Shown here: piece after piece, positions 35,631 to 46,800 of the stretch
How the letters are laid out: the number at the start of each line of letters is the position of its first letter
Position numbering within the stretch: position 1 is the stretch's first letter
From: Planctomycetaceae bacterium
Lineage (GTDB): Bacteria > Planctomycetota > Planctomycetia > Planctomycetales > Planctomycetaceae
NCBI GenBank assembly: GCA_016795145.1
Contig: JAEUII010000159.1
Span: 1-64,000, forward strand
DNA: 64,000 bases
Direction: 5' to 3'
The notes under the pieces: model-generated
What the model was told of the DNA's origin: nothing
The model's database searches: none
The model's input: the letters and a program-made list of their open reading frames with translations, nothing else
Program-made: the position numbers and the translations under genes

Positions 35631-36506
35631 CTAACGACCAGCTCCGGTTTCTCTCATCATCCGCATGATGAGATCATCGAAGCGAACAACAGACGGTGAC
35701 TGAGTACAGCCGAGCGAATAGGTATTGCAGTACTCACGAACGGAAATTTGATGTTGCTGAAAGAGTTCTTTGTAGGCCTTCAGATTGCGTTCCGTCACGG
35801 TGACCTTGCGGATGGACTCCGATTCCATATCCACAAGTTCCGCATCACCGAGCAATGCAGGATCGGCTTCTTTTGGGTCGTGCAGTTGAATCACATGGGC
35901 ATCGAACCGACGATATCGCAACTGGTCCAGCCCACGTTGAAATCCATGCTCATCAAAAAGATCTGAGACCACAACAGCGAGCCCGGTGCGTGCTCCACGG
36001 TGAAGAAGCCCCTGCACGGCCTTTTCCAGATTCGTGTCCTGGCCGCTTGTCGGCAGGTCTTCAAGAAACTTCATGATCGGAAGAATGCGAGCCTTCCCAC
36101 GAGTCACCGGGAGTTCTGCGATGATTCCGTCGGCATAGGCCACGATTCCGATTCGGTCAAGATCCGCCAGTGCGATGTACGCCAGTGCTGCCACCAGGTG
36201 ACGAGCAAGATCGAACTTGGCGGGATTTCCGAAACCCATGCTGCGAGAACAATCCAGAAGCAGGTAAACATGAAGATCCTGCTCCTCCTGGAACCGCTTC
36301 AGAAGAAGATCCCCGTGTCTCGCATAAATGTTCCAGTCGAGGTACCGCAGATCATCGCCATTGTTGTATTCGCGGTGATCTGAAAACTCGATCCCGGAAC
36401 CCATCTGCATTGTTCTTCGCTGTGCCAGCAACTGACCTCGAAATACACGTTTCGATATGATCGAAAGGTATTCGACGCGAGTCAGAAAATCCGGGGGAAA
36501 CAGCAT
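35631..36506 (-). CDS. DUF58 protein with VWA-like fold
   Basis: The protein is 291 aa from the ATG ending at 36506 (MLFPPDFLTRVEYL); an extended frame to 36563 adds an unlikely 19 residues. The DUF58 signature REYNNGDDLRYLDWN lies at about 45-59, and the VWA-type DCSRS at residue 85. There is no membrane helix, so this is the soluble form often encoded directly after MoxR. It lies 76 bases downstream of moxR and 58 upstream of the BatA-type gene. The family is consistently linked to MoxR ATPases and thought to bind clients. No individual function is known. Confidence 0.92.
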   Translation of the reverse strand: MLFPPDFLTRVEYLSIISKRVFRGQLLAQRRTMQMGSGIEFSDHREYNNGDDLRYLDWNIYARHGDLLLKRFQEEQDLHVYLLLDCSRSMGFGNPAKFDLARHLVAALAYIALADLDRIGIVAYADGIIAELPVTRGKARILPIMKFLEDLPTSGQDTNLEKAVQGLLHRGARTGLAVVVSDLFDEHGFQRGLDQLRYRRFDAHVIQLHDPKEADPALLGDAELVDMESESIRKVTVTERNLKAYKELFQQHQISVREYCNTYSLGCTQSPSVVRFDDLIMRMMRETGAGR

Positions 36507-36582
36507 GATGAAGACTATACGGGGCAGGGATAATGCAAGCGGGAAGAGAATCTGCTGAAGCAACCGTCGCAGCGAACGTTGC

Positions 36583-37593
36583 TCACGCTGCAGCCAGAGC
36601 GTCTTCTTTGATATCCGTCAGCATCTTCTGAATGACTTCGTCAGCACTGATGCCTTCCGCCTGACCTTCGAAGTTCAGGATCATTCGGTGGCGAAGCACA
36701 GGCAGTGCCATCGACTTCAGGTCATCACGAGCAACGTGATAGCGATGATCCAGGATGGCTCGAATTTTGGCCCCAAGAATCAGAGCCTGAAGTCCTCGAG
36801 GACTTGAGCCGTAGCGAACGTACTTCTTTGCCGCGGCAGAGGCCAGTTCGTGTTCAGGATGTGTCGCAACCACCAGGGCGATGCCGTATCGGCGCACGTC
36901 GTTGGCAATCGGGATCATGCGCGCCAATGCAGACATTTGCAGGATTCGATCACCATTCAGGACGGCTTCTGCCTTGGGTTTCAGATTCTCCGTTGTGCGG
37001 TCCAGAATGGTCTCGAGGTCCGACACTTTTGGGTATTTCACCAGCAATTTCACGAAGAATCGGTCCAGCTGGGCTTCGGGAAGCGGATAAGTCCCTTCCA
37101 TTTCCAGCGGGTTCTGAGTCGCCATGACAAAGAACGGTTCAGACAATCGGTGAGTGACACCAGCCACCGTGACGCTGTGTTCCTGCATGGCTTCCAGCAG
37201 TGCCGACTGAGTCTTTGGAGTCGCGCGGTTGATTTCGTCGGCCAGGAGCACGTTGGCGAACAGTGGTCCTTTTTGAAATTCAAAGTACTTGCGACCGTCG
37301 CCCGACTCAGCGATGACCTGTGTTCCGACCAGGTCGGCGGGCATCAGGTCAGGAGTAAACTGGATTCGATGAAAATCCAGGTGCAGTGCGTCGGCCAGTG
37401 TTCGGACGGTCAGTGTTTTGCCCAGACCAGGAACACCTTCCAGCAAGACGTGGCCACCGGCAACCAATGCAATGAGCGTATCGTCGAGAATCTCCTGCTG
37501 GCCTACGATGACTTTTGAGATCTCGTTCTTCAGACGCTGAAAGTCTTTTCGAAAATCATCCAGTTGCTGCTTCAGTTGATCGTCGACGCTCAT
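36583..37593 (-). CDS. moxR: MoxR-family AAA+ ATPase
   Basis: This is a 336-aa protein. Walker A GVPGLGKT is at 53-60, Walker B VLLADEINRA ends near residue 123, sensor 1 is in MATQNPLEMEGTYPLPEAQLDRF, and the lid region carries KYVRYGSSPRGLQALILGAK, all typical of MoxR. A GGAAAAGCGGA Shine-Dalgarno region precedes the ATG on the - strand. It heads the operon moxR-DUF58-BatA-VWA and diverges from the first giant TPR gene. MoxR ATPases remodel or insert cofactors into partner proteins, often through VWA domain adaptors. Confidence 0.95.
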   Translation of the reverse strand: MSVDDQLKQQLDDFRKDFQRLKNEISKVIVGQQEILDDTLIALVAGGHVLLEGVPGLGKTLTVRTLADALHLDFHRIQFTPDLMPADLVGTQVIAESGDGRKYFEFQKGPLFANVLLADEINRATPKTQSALLEAMQEHSVTVAGVTHRLSEPFFVMATQNPLEMEGTYPLPEAQLDRFFVKLLVKYPKVSDLETILDRTTENLKPKAEAVLNGDRILQMSALARMIPIANDVRRYGIALVVATHPEHELASAAAKKYVRYGSSPRGLQALILGAKIRAILDHRYHVARDDLKSMALPVLRHRMILNFEGQAEGISADEVIQKMLTDIKEDALAAA

Positions 37594-37861
37594 TCCGCTT
37601 TTCCACTGGTCTGGTTTGCTGATGCTGCTACCAATTCCTGCATCGTGACGATTGCCAGATTGGTTCCGCGATCAAGCGACTTGTTGGTTCGAAACTGCCG
37701 TCGAAGTATCCACGGCAGGATATCGGGTGTCTAGCAACCCCAATTTCCTTTTGGTACTTTTGCCTTACACCCGCAGTGCGAGTCACCATAACAACGAGTG
37801 ACGATTTGGCAATGCCGCACTGAACAGCGTTGAATGCAATGCCTCGACCGGAGCAACTTCT
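37594..37861. promoter_or_regulatory. Divergent region between moxR and the giant TPR gene
   Basis: These 268 bases must hold promoters for the MoxR operon and the first giant gene. An inverted repeat, CTGCCGT (37695-37701) and ACGGCAG (37712-37718), has a 10-base spacer and may be an operator. GGAG at 37850-37853, 8 bases before ATG 37862, fixes the start of the giant gene. No convincing -10/-35 pair was identified. Confidence 0.5.
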
Positions 37862-40800
37862 ATGGTTCTGACGACGCGCAGCGAGCACGGATGCTATTCT
37901 CCGGCTCGCCTCTTCTCCCTGGCCGTCCTGCTCGCTTCTGTGGTTATGCTGGCAACCGCAAGTCGAATGACGAGCAAAGCCGCTGCGGATGAACCAGTGG
38001 ATGAAACAAGTGAACAAAGTGAAGCTGAGGCCGCGCAGGTGAAGGCGGCCGAACGGTTTCTCACCGTCCTTGAAAAAGCTCCTCGCCGCGGCACGGCGCT
38101 TGATCGGGTCTACGGTCATCATGTGGAATTCGGAACACTTGATCAGTTCATCGCGAAACTGAAGGAGAAAACGGAGAAGACTCCTGACGACGGCACGTCG
38201 TGGATGCTGCTGGGGCTTTTGGAGTCTCAGCGAGGTCAGGATGCGTCTGCCGCCGACGCATTCACCAAAGCCGAAACTCTCAGGCCGACAGATGCCCTGG
38301 CCTCGTATTATCTCGGTCAGTCACTGGTGCGTATCGGGCAGAATGCGGAGGCCGTTGCCGCCATGGAACGTGCCATTGATCGCAAGCCACAGCGAATGGA
38401 TGTGCTGGAGATCTTTCAGCAACTTGGACGGATGCACCAGCGTGCTCAACGGAATGAAGATGCTCTGAAGGTCTGGACCAGACTCGAAGAAATGTTCCCT
38501 GACGACCCACGCGTCCTCGAACAAATCGCGGTCACGCTCGCAGAAGAAGGTGCTCTGGAGCCGGCGTTGACTCGGTACGAGCGACTCGCAAAGATTGAAA
38601 CAGACGACTACCGCAAGACGATGAGCCTCGTGGCTGTGGCAGAGCTGAAAGTTCGCAGTGGCAAAAAGGAAGAAGGTCTGCGGGATCTTGAAGCGGTGCT
38701 GGCGGAGCTTGATCCGGAAGGCTGGCTGTATCGCGATGTGCGTCGCCGAGTTGACGACGTCTTCCTGAAAATCGGCGATCAGGATGGACTTGTTTCCTAT
38801 TACGAATCGTGGCTGGCAAGTCATCCCGAAGATGTGGAAGGCATGTCTCGGCTTGCAAAGTTCCTGGCTCAGGCGGCTCGAGTTCCCGAAGCGGCAAAGT
38901 GGATGGAGAAGGCTTTGAAGCTTGCCCCGTCTCGCGCGGACCTTCGCAAAGCGTTTATCGATCAGCTTGTGGATGATCAGAGAATTCCCGAAGCCCTGCA
39001 GCAGTATTCCCTGCTGGTTGAGGCAGCTCCGGCCAATACGGACTTTCTTCGCGACTGGGGCAAACTGGTTCTGAAGGACAAGAGCCAGGACCTTGAAGTG
39101 CGAAAGAAGGAAGCGACTCGCATTTGGAATCTGATGCTGGCTTCAAAGGGCGACGACCCGCTGATGGTTTCTCAGGTTGCGGATCTGTTTCGCCAGTCCG
39201 ACATGAAGGAGGAAGCACTGGCTCTGTACGAAAAGGCGGTCACTCTGGCACCGGCGGATCCTCAGTACAGGGAGTATCTCGGCGAGTTCTACCACATCCT
39301 GAAACGCAAAGACGACGCTCTGGCGACATGGGCTTCGATTGCAGAAGGCTCCAACAGAACGGTAGAGAATCTCGTTCGACTGGCGGAGGTCTATAACAGC
39401 TTTGGCTATCAGGACCAGGCTCTGGCAACCATCGCCGAGGCCTGTGTGCTTGAACCAAAGGAGTATGGTCTGCAGATGCGGTCTGCGGAGTACCATATGC
39501 GAGCGGCAAAGTACGACGACGCTCTGCGGTATGTGGATGCAGCTCAGCCGCTGGCAGAAACAGAGGAAGATCGTGACGAACTGATTCGTCAGCGAATTGA
39601 GATCCTTCAGAGCAGCGAGAAACTGGACGAAGAGATCGCAGCTATCGAAAAGCGTCTTGAAGCGTCGCCGGAGAAAACGGCTGGAGACTGGACATTGCTG
39701 GCTCGATACTACGAAGCCGGTCGTCGCTGGGTGCAGGCGCAGCAGTCCATCGATGCCGCACTTGCTGTTGATGCGAAGTCTGTTTCAGCGCTGACGGCTG
39801 CCGCACGGATCGGGGAATCATCCGGCGATTATGGTCGGGCGGCGGGCTACAGCCAGCAACTCGCGGAGATCGACCGTCGTTCGCGCGGGGACCACCTGAT
39901 GAACGTGGCTCGGCTGATGTCTCAGATGGGGAAGTCTGATGAAGCTCTGAAGGCGGCGAATGAGCTGATCATTTCCGCACCGGGGAATACTGATAACTAC
40001 GAGTTCTATGCGCAGCTTTGCTTCCGGCTTGGCAAATCCGATGAAGGACTGGAAGCACTTCGCAAGGCGGCTCGCATCAATCCGAATGAACCGCAGCTGA
40101 TGATGGCACTGGCATCGGCTCTTGCCACACAGATGCGAACGACGGAAGCGATCGAAGTGTATTGGCGAGCGTTCGAAAAGTCGGATGGGATTGAGGATCG
40201 AACAACGCTGACGGAGAAGCTGACTCCTTTGTATCTGCAGCTCAATCAGTTCGAACAGCTGATTGAGCGATTTGAACGAGATCGCCGTGAAGAGGACAAA
40301 CGTCGCGAAATGACCATTTGCCTCGCTCAGGCTCATCAGACCGCTGGCGATCTTACAACGGCCCGTCAGGAACTGGAACAGCTCCTCAGCGGAAATACTC
40401 GTGATACAAACCTGCTGCAGCAGTTATCAAAGTTGTGTGAAGCATCCGGTGATGTGGATGCTGCGATCAACTATCAGCGGCAGCTTGTCACCATCGCACC
40501 GGGACAGGAGAGTGAGTTTCCTCTGGTGAAGCTGCTTCAGGCTCGCGGCAGTTCGGATGAAGCCATGGAGATCCTTATCAGGCTGACGGCACGTGAAGAA
40601 GATCCCGCACGTCTGCTTCGCAATATCGATTCGCTGCTGAACCAGGGGGCCTTTGAAGCAGTCATTCGAATCACCGAACCACTTCTCTCCCAGCAGCGCG
40701 AAGACTGGGAGTTGCTGTATCGCGAAGGTTTGGCCTGGGCGAAGCTGAACAAGCCGGAGGAAGCAACGATTCGCTTCAACCGAATTCTGGATTTGTCGAT

Positions 40801-43800
40801 TCCATTCGACACGCTTGGCATCTACGCGGAAGATCGATTCAAGCGAGATCTTGCGAAGGCGAAGTCCGAGAACCTGAAAGGAAATCAGACTGCAGGACCG
40901 CAAAAGATAACTCCCATTCGGATGACGAGTTACAGCAGCCTGGTGATGCGAGCCACCGGGCTCCGCAACGAGGATTACTATTCCTCATCGTCGCAGGCCT
41001 TGCAGGTCTGGACGCCTGGCGAGTTTGGGACAGCACGTATGGCGTGCATCGGCTGGCTGATGAAGTTCGAATCGATGAGTCAGCAGGGCACTTCATCGGA
41101 AACGACGGCAGCAACATCGACAGCAACGAGCACGACCGAAAACCTGACAGAGTCAGCGGCGACAACAGCTGATGCCAAACCTAAGCAGGGAGTGCTGGAG
41201 CGATTTGCAGCGGCTGGCCAGGCACCAAATGCTTCCGATGATCGCGTCTTCGACTGGATCTTTGCCGCATCGCTCAAGCAGGACCTTCCATCGATCTTCC
41301 AGGCGACTCGACAACTGGCAAAGAAGGGAACTCGGGAGTATCAGCAGTACTTCCTTTCTTCGCTCTCGAACCGAAACCTGAGGACCGCGAATCGGCAGCG
41401 AAGCGGCGAGGATGGCAAATCGGAGGAGACTCCGCTCGATGAGGAAGATCTTGCTTTGATGATGCACTGCTACACAGAGCTGCTGAAGAGAGACAAGAAC
41501 GGCGAAATGGTTCCCGCTGGTGATATCGTCTATTCGAGCGATGGAACGGCCTATGTCAATATCGGGGGACGTTACGTTCTTCTTGACGGACCGGCTGGCG
41601 GCAGAGGATCCTTGATGAGCGTCGTTAAGGAATTGCGTTTGGCGGGAAAAACCGAGGAAGCCGATCGCCTGTTCGCTGAGTTCGTTGCTGCCATCAAGAC
41701 ACCGTCAGAACAGTCATTTCTTATTGCGCAAAGGCTTCAGGAAGACAAACTCGAAGAGCTTCCGGTGATGTTTGACAAACTGTGCACCATGATTTCGGCT
41801 GATCTTGATGTGCCAGGAAATCCTAAGAATGGAGCGATCTCAGTTTCCCGCGGTGCCACATCGGTGCTCATCGGCGTTGGCATGCAGTGGATTGGGCGGT
41901 TGGGCGAGGCGGAAGAAAATGCAAGAATTGTTGAGTTTGTTGACCGATCCCTCGATTTGCTGTCCCGTGACTGTAAGCGTCAACTGGATCTGCTGAACAA
42001 AGCATCCCAGCAGCAGCGCCAGCAGGCACAACAGAACTATGGACAGATCGGATTGTCATGGTACTACGGAAAGCAGTCACAGTACGTGGAGATTGAATTT
42101 CCAGTGCCCGGTCGCTGGATGAGCTATGCCTCACTGCAACTGCTCAGACAGACGTACGAAGTGTTTCAACGTAACGAAGTGGTTCCGGATCTTGTCGCAC
42201 TGTTGCGAAAGCGTGTCGAGAAAGCACCGCCGGAACATCTTCCATTCGAGCAGATGCACCTTGCTTCCGTGCTGTGGTGGTCGGGTGAGCAGGACGATGC
42301 CGTGGAACTTATCGCTGCAGTGCTGAGCCAGGACAAAGCCGAACTGTCGTCACAGTTTGAGCTTGTTGCATTGCGGCAGCAGCAGGGGGATTTTGACGAA
42401 GCCCTGACCTTGCTGGATTCCATCGCAGCCCGTGACCAGAAGACACTCGTCAACCGTGAACTCCAGGCGTTGAATCTTGCAGAACGTGTCGCTGATTATG
42501 ACCGTGCCAGGACCGCGGCGGAACGACTTTTCGGACTTCGCCTGGACGCGCAGACTCAGACGGGGCTCTCAGTTTCTCTGCGACGTCTTGGCATGAACGA
42601 TCTGGCCGATGCCGTGCTGCGTCGATCTGAACGGCAGGCAGGCAACCAGCCCGCATCGCTGGCTTCGTTGATGTTGCTGTATCAGGGACAGGGGCAAACC
42701 GAGAAAGCTTCGCAGCTGGCCCGAATGCTGCTCCAACGCACGAAATCACCGATTTCACTGAACGCGCCGATCGTTTCACGCGGTCAGATGCGAGCCTCAG
42801 GCGACTCGAACCGTACACAGGCCATTCTGCTTCTGCGGCAGACTGGGGAGTTGAAGTCGCTCATCGAGAAGCTGGAAGCACAGCGGGAACGAAATCCGGA
42901 CAACAGTCGCATCGTCGAACAGCTGATTGAGTTCTACAGCAACAGTGCTCAGAAGGACAAAGTGATTCCCCTTCTGGAAGCCGCCATTCGCCAGCATCCG
43001 GATTCTGCGAGCCTGCATCTTCAGCTGGCGAAGGAGTATCAGCAGTCCAACAAGGCGAAGGAAGCGTGCGATCAATATTTGGTGGTGATGGAACGTTCGC
43101 CGAATGTGATCTTCAGCGACTTTTATGAGATCCGCAATCTGTTTCGAACGGCCAACAGGAACGAAGACATTCTGAAGGTGCTGAAGAAAGTCGATTTGAA
43201 GAGTATTTCTCAGCCGTACTATGTGGTGGATCTCGTCGGTGACATGCTGAATGAAACGAATGCCGGCGACATCACCTTTGAACTTGCAGAGAAGATCTTT
43301 GAACAGCTGCCGCACTATCGCTCGAACATGCTGTCATCGATCAATTCGGCAGAGATCTGGAAGTCAGATCGGTTCTTCCGGCTTGGACTTCAGATGCTGA
43401 TTCCAACTGACGCGGAACTCAAATCGCAGCCCTGGTCCGGGTTTGAAGTGTATTCCTATAGCCAGGGCGGACGAGTCAATTCCCGAATCGAAGGACTGCT
43501 TTCAAGCCTGCGAGAATCTCCTCGCTACGGTGAGGTTCGCAAAGCGATTGAAGATCGTGTGCAGAAGGCTCCGGAATGGTTTGGAGGTCGAGCGATCCTG
43601 GCATCTCTGGATTTTCATAGTGGCAAGCGTGAAGAAGGACTCAAGCAGTTTCTGGCTCTCGCCAACGATCCGATGGTTAGAAAATCGATGACGTCCGATG
43701 CGGAGCGCATGGTGGGACAGGAACTTCTTGCCGCAGCCTCCGGGAATGAGTCTGCCGGGATCGCTGGCAATAATGATCCAAAGACGCTGGAAACGGCGCT

Positions 43801-46800
43801 GGAACTGCTTGTCCGGTCATACCAATCCACACAATCGAACGAGGAGTTTGAGTACACTCCCGGCTTCCTGCTGATCGAAGCCTACATCAAACTTGGTCGA
43901 AAAGACGACGCTCGCAAACTTCTGCAGACTGCATTGTCCCAACGAAGCTCGGGAAGTCAGGCCGATTACGATGCATATAAGAAAGTGAACAATGCTGTCC
44001 AGGTCGCGCAACAATTGACTCGGCTGCAGCTTCATGTTGATGCACTGAAGGTCTATTCGGGACTGATGAGCGATGAGGCGACTCTGCGACTTGCGGATTC
44101 GTGGAACGGCCGTACCGACTATTATCTAAACATCGCTCAGAACGGCTTGACTGAGAGCCTGAAGCAGCTGCAGGGAGCGGAAGCAAAGGACGCCATCGGC
44201 ACATTGCTCACTGACCGAAAAGCTGTCAGCAATGCAGATCAAAAGTCCAATGGCATCGACACCGTGCTGGACGTGATGCCATTCATCCCTTCAACAGTGA
44301 TGGCGTCCATCAGCAGTTCCCCTCAGGACTCAGACTCCGACTCCGAGGATGCGGTAAAGCGATCAGGCATTCATTGCGGCCTGGTCTCGCTGCTCACAAA
44401 ACTCTCGGAAGACCCGCAGATTCAGTCAGCGATTCACTCGCGTCTGCAGGAACTGGCGGACAAATACCCCGCCGATACTTCTGTCGCCCTCGTTCGAGCT
44501 GGCATGTTGGTTCATTCCAAAGATCCGGGAGCAAACTCCGCGGTTGATACTCTCTTGAAACTGCTGGAGGCTCACCCTCTGGAAGAAGTGGCCCCAGGCC
44601 GTCGTCCCAATTCGCGACAGAGGAAGGAAGCCGCGCCGGACATTTTGCTATGGATCATTGCCAAACCTGTCCTGGCATCGGACCCTGCCTCTGCTTCCGG
44701 AACCGCCCTGGCGACGCGTGCTTTGCAGGCGGCCGAGAGGCAGGATTCGCTGGCACCGGCGTCTCAGATTCTGATGGGATGGTCACAGATTCTGCTGGAA
44801 GCGGGGAATCGCCCGGAAGCGGAATCTCAGCTTCGTCGGCTTCTGGAAATCTCAACGGTCCGTCCAAAACGGAAAGCCGCAGCGCAGCCTCCAGGCGGAC
44901 CTCGTCCGGTCCCGGGAAGGCCAGTTCCGCAGGCGGTCCCTGTCCGCGATGGCAGCGCGGGGGGCGAGCCGCCGGCGGAGCTTCGAAATGACGCTCTTCC
45001 GCTGAGACTCAAGTCAATGATTGCAATGGTCAGTCTTGCAAGTGTGATGTGCGCTGACCCGGCATCTGCTGCCTGCGCCGCTTTGCCTGTGTCGGTCCTG
45101 AGTTTTCAGGAAGGGGCCGTGGTACCTCAGCGTGCTGCGTCCGAGAACGTGGGTGATACGGAGAAGAAGGCAGAGATCATTCCCCCGCTCACGATCTCCC
45201 AGTTTCGACTTGCGATGCGGGTGGCTCTGGTCGCCGCAGAAAACGACATGGTGGACTTGTCGATTGCAGCGATTCGCGAGGCTCTGGCTGGAGGCAGTCC
45301 ACTGCCTGATCCCGTGGTTAACAGAGCAAACGGGATGGCCGGAAGGATGAGCTCCAGTCCTTCAGGCGAGGACCAGTCGCAGTTTGATGAACAGGTTGCT
45401 TCGTCACTCAAGATGGTCATCGCGAAATGGGATGGTGATCAGTATCCAGCCTCCGAGGTTTACGATCTCCTGACGCGGCTGGTGTTTCCGGCGTCGCGAC
45501 CAGCAGACATCCTTCTGTTTCCTGATTACTCCGGATTGCGCGATGCATCCCCGGAGAGTATTGCGTCAACGCTTGTGACGTGGACGATTCGTGCAGGCCG
45601 ACAGGATGAACTTCGCAAGCTGTTGAATGATCGCAGTCAGTCTGGCTCAGTGATCAAATCATCGGTCGTCCATGTGCTGCTCGACCTTGAGCTGAAGCAG
45701 ACGAGTGGAACGGCGGATCGATTGAAATCCATCAAGGATCTTCTGAGCCAATCGCCGGATCCCGAGTCGATCCGGCTGGCGTGTCTTGCGGCGATTCCGT
45801 CAGCGTCGGACCCTCAGTTAAAGCCAGAGGCAATGCCGATCCTGAAGCTGGCGATGATGACACCGGGTGCTAATGGTCAGAGTGAAAACCTTGGCCTGGG
45901 AGAACTGGATCGGCTTGTGACCGAATGGCTTGCGGAAGCCAATGATCTGGCGGCCCTCCAGCAGCACTTCGACGCCGTCCTTGCGGCAAATCAGGCCAAC
46001 TATGCACGATACAGCGGTGACTATGGAAGTTACATGCAATGGAACGCCCTTGCGAATGTTGCCTCACAGGCCTCTCGCGTGAAGGCGATTGATATTGCAC
46101 TCGACTATATGGGACGTACAGTTGACCTGCGTGTGGACGACTACCAACTCCCGCGTCTCGAGACGCCACTGGCAATTGTCGTTCGCCATTTCAGAGCGAT
46201 GGATTCGCAGAAGCGTTATGAAGCATGGCGTGACTGGACTATGCCAAAGGAAGGCCGTCAGACGGTTCGGTTGGTCTGCCACTCGATTCCAGCCGTGCCT
46301 CAAGTGCCAGGTCTCGACAAGACTAAGGTCGTCCAGGCGCTGGATGGCTCAGCAATTCTCTGCAACCTGACAGAACTGGTGCAAAGCGCGAAGGAAGCAA
46401 ACTGCCTCTCAGATCTCGAAGGACTCGCGAAGAAGGCCTACGATGAAAAGCTCCCGAACGCAGACTATCTCTGGATGATCCTGCAGCTTGAGAAGGAGAA
46501 CAGGGAGTTTCTGACGACGGCCTATCCCAACTTTCTGAAGTCACTGTCTGAACGAAGGAAGGGCATCAACGACGAGGGACCGTTTTGTGACTTTCTTATC
46601 GTGTACAAGTGCCTCCAGTCGAACGCATTGAATGAGATAGCGCTGAACTTTGGGTTTCATGAAACTCGAAAGCTGTTTCAGGATAACGGCGGCTCCTCAA
46701 TGCTGTCGCACCTTCATCGGGAGTTTGGTGCGAGATTCGCCAGCAGGACAGGCAGCACACTCTTTAGTGCTCCGCCGTCATTCGTCCAGGCAACTCCGCA

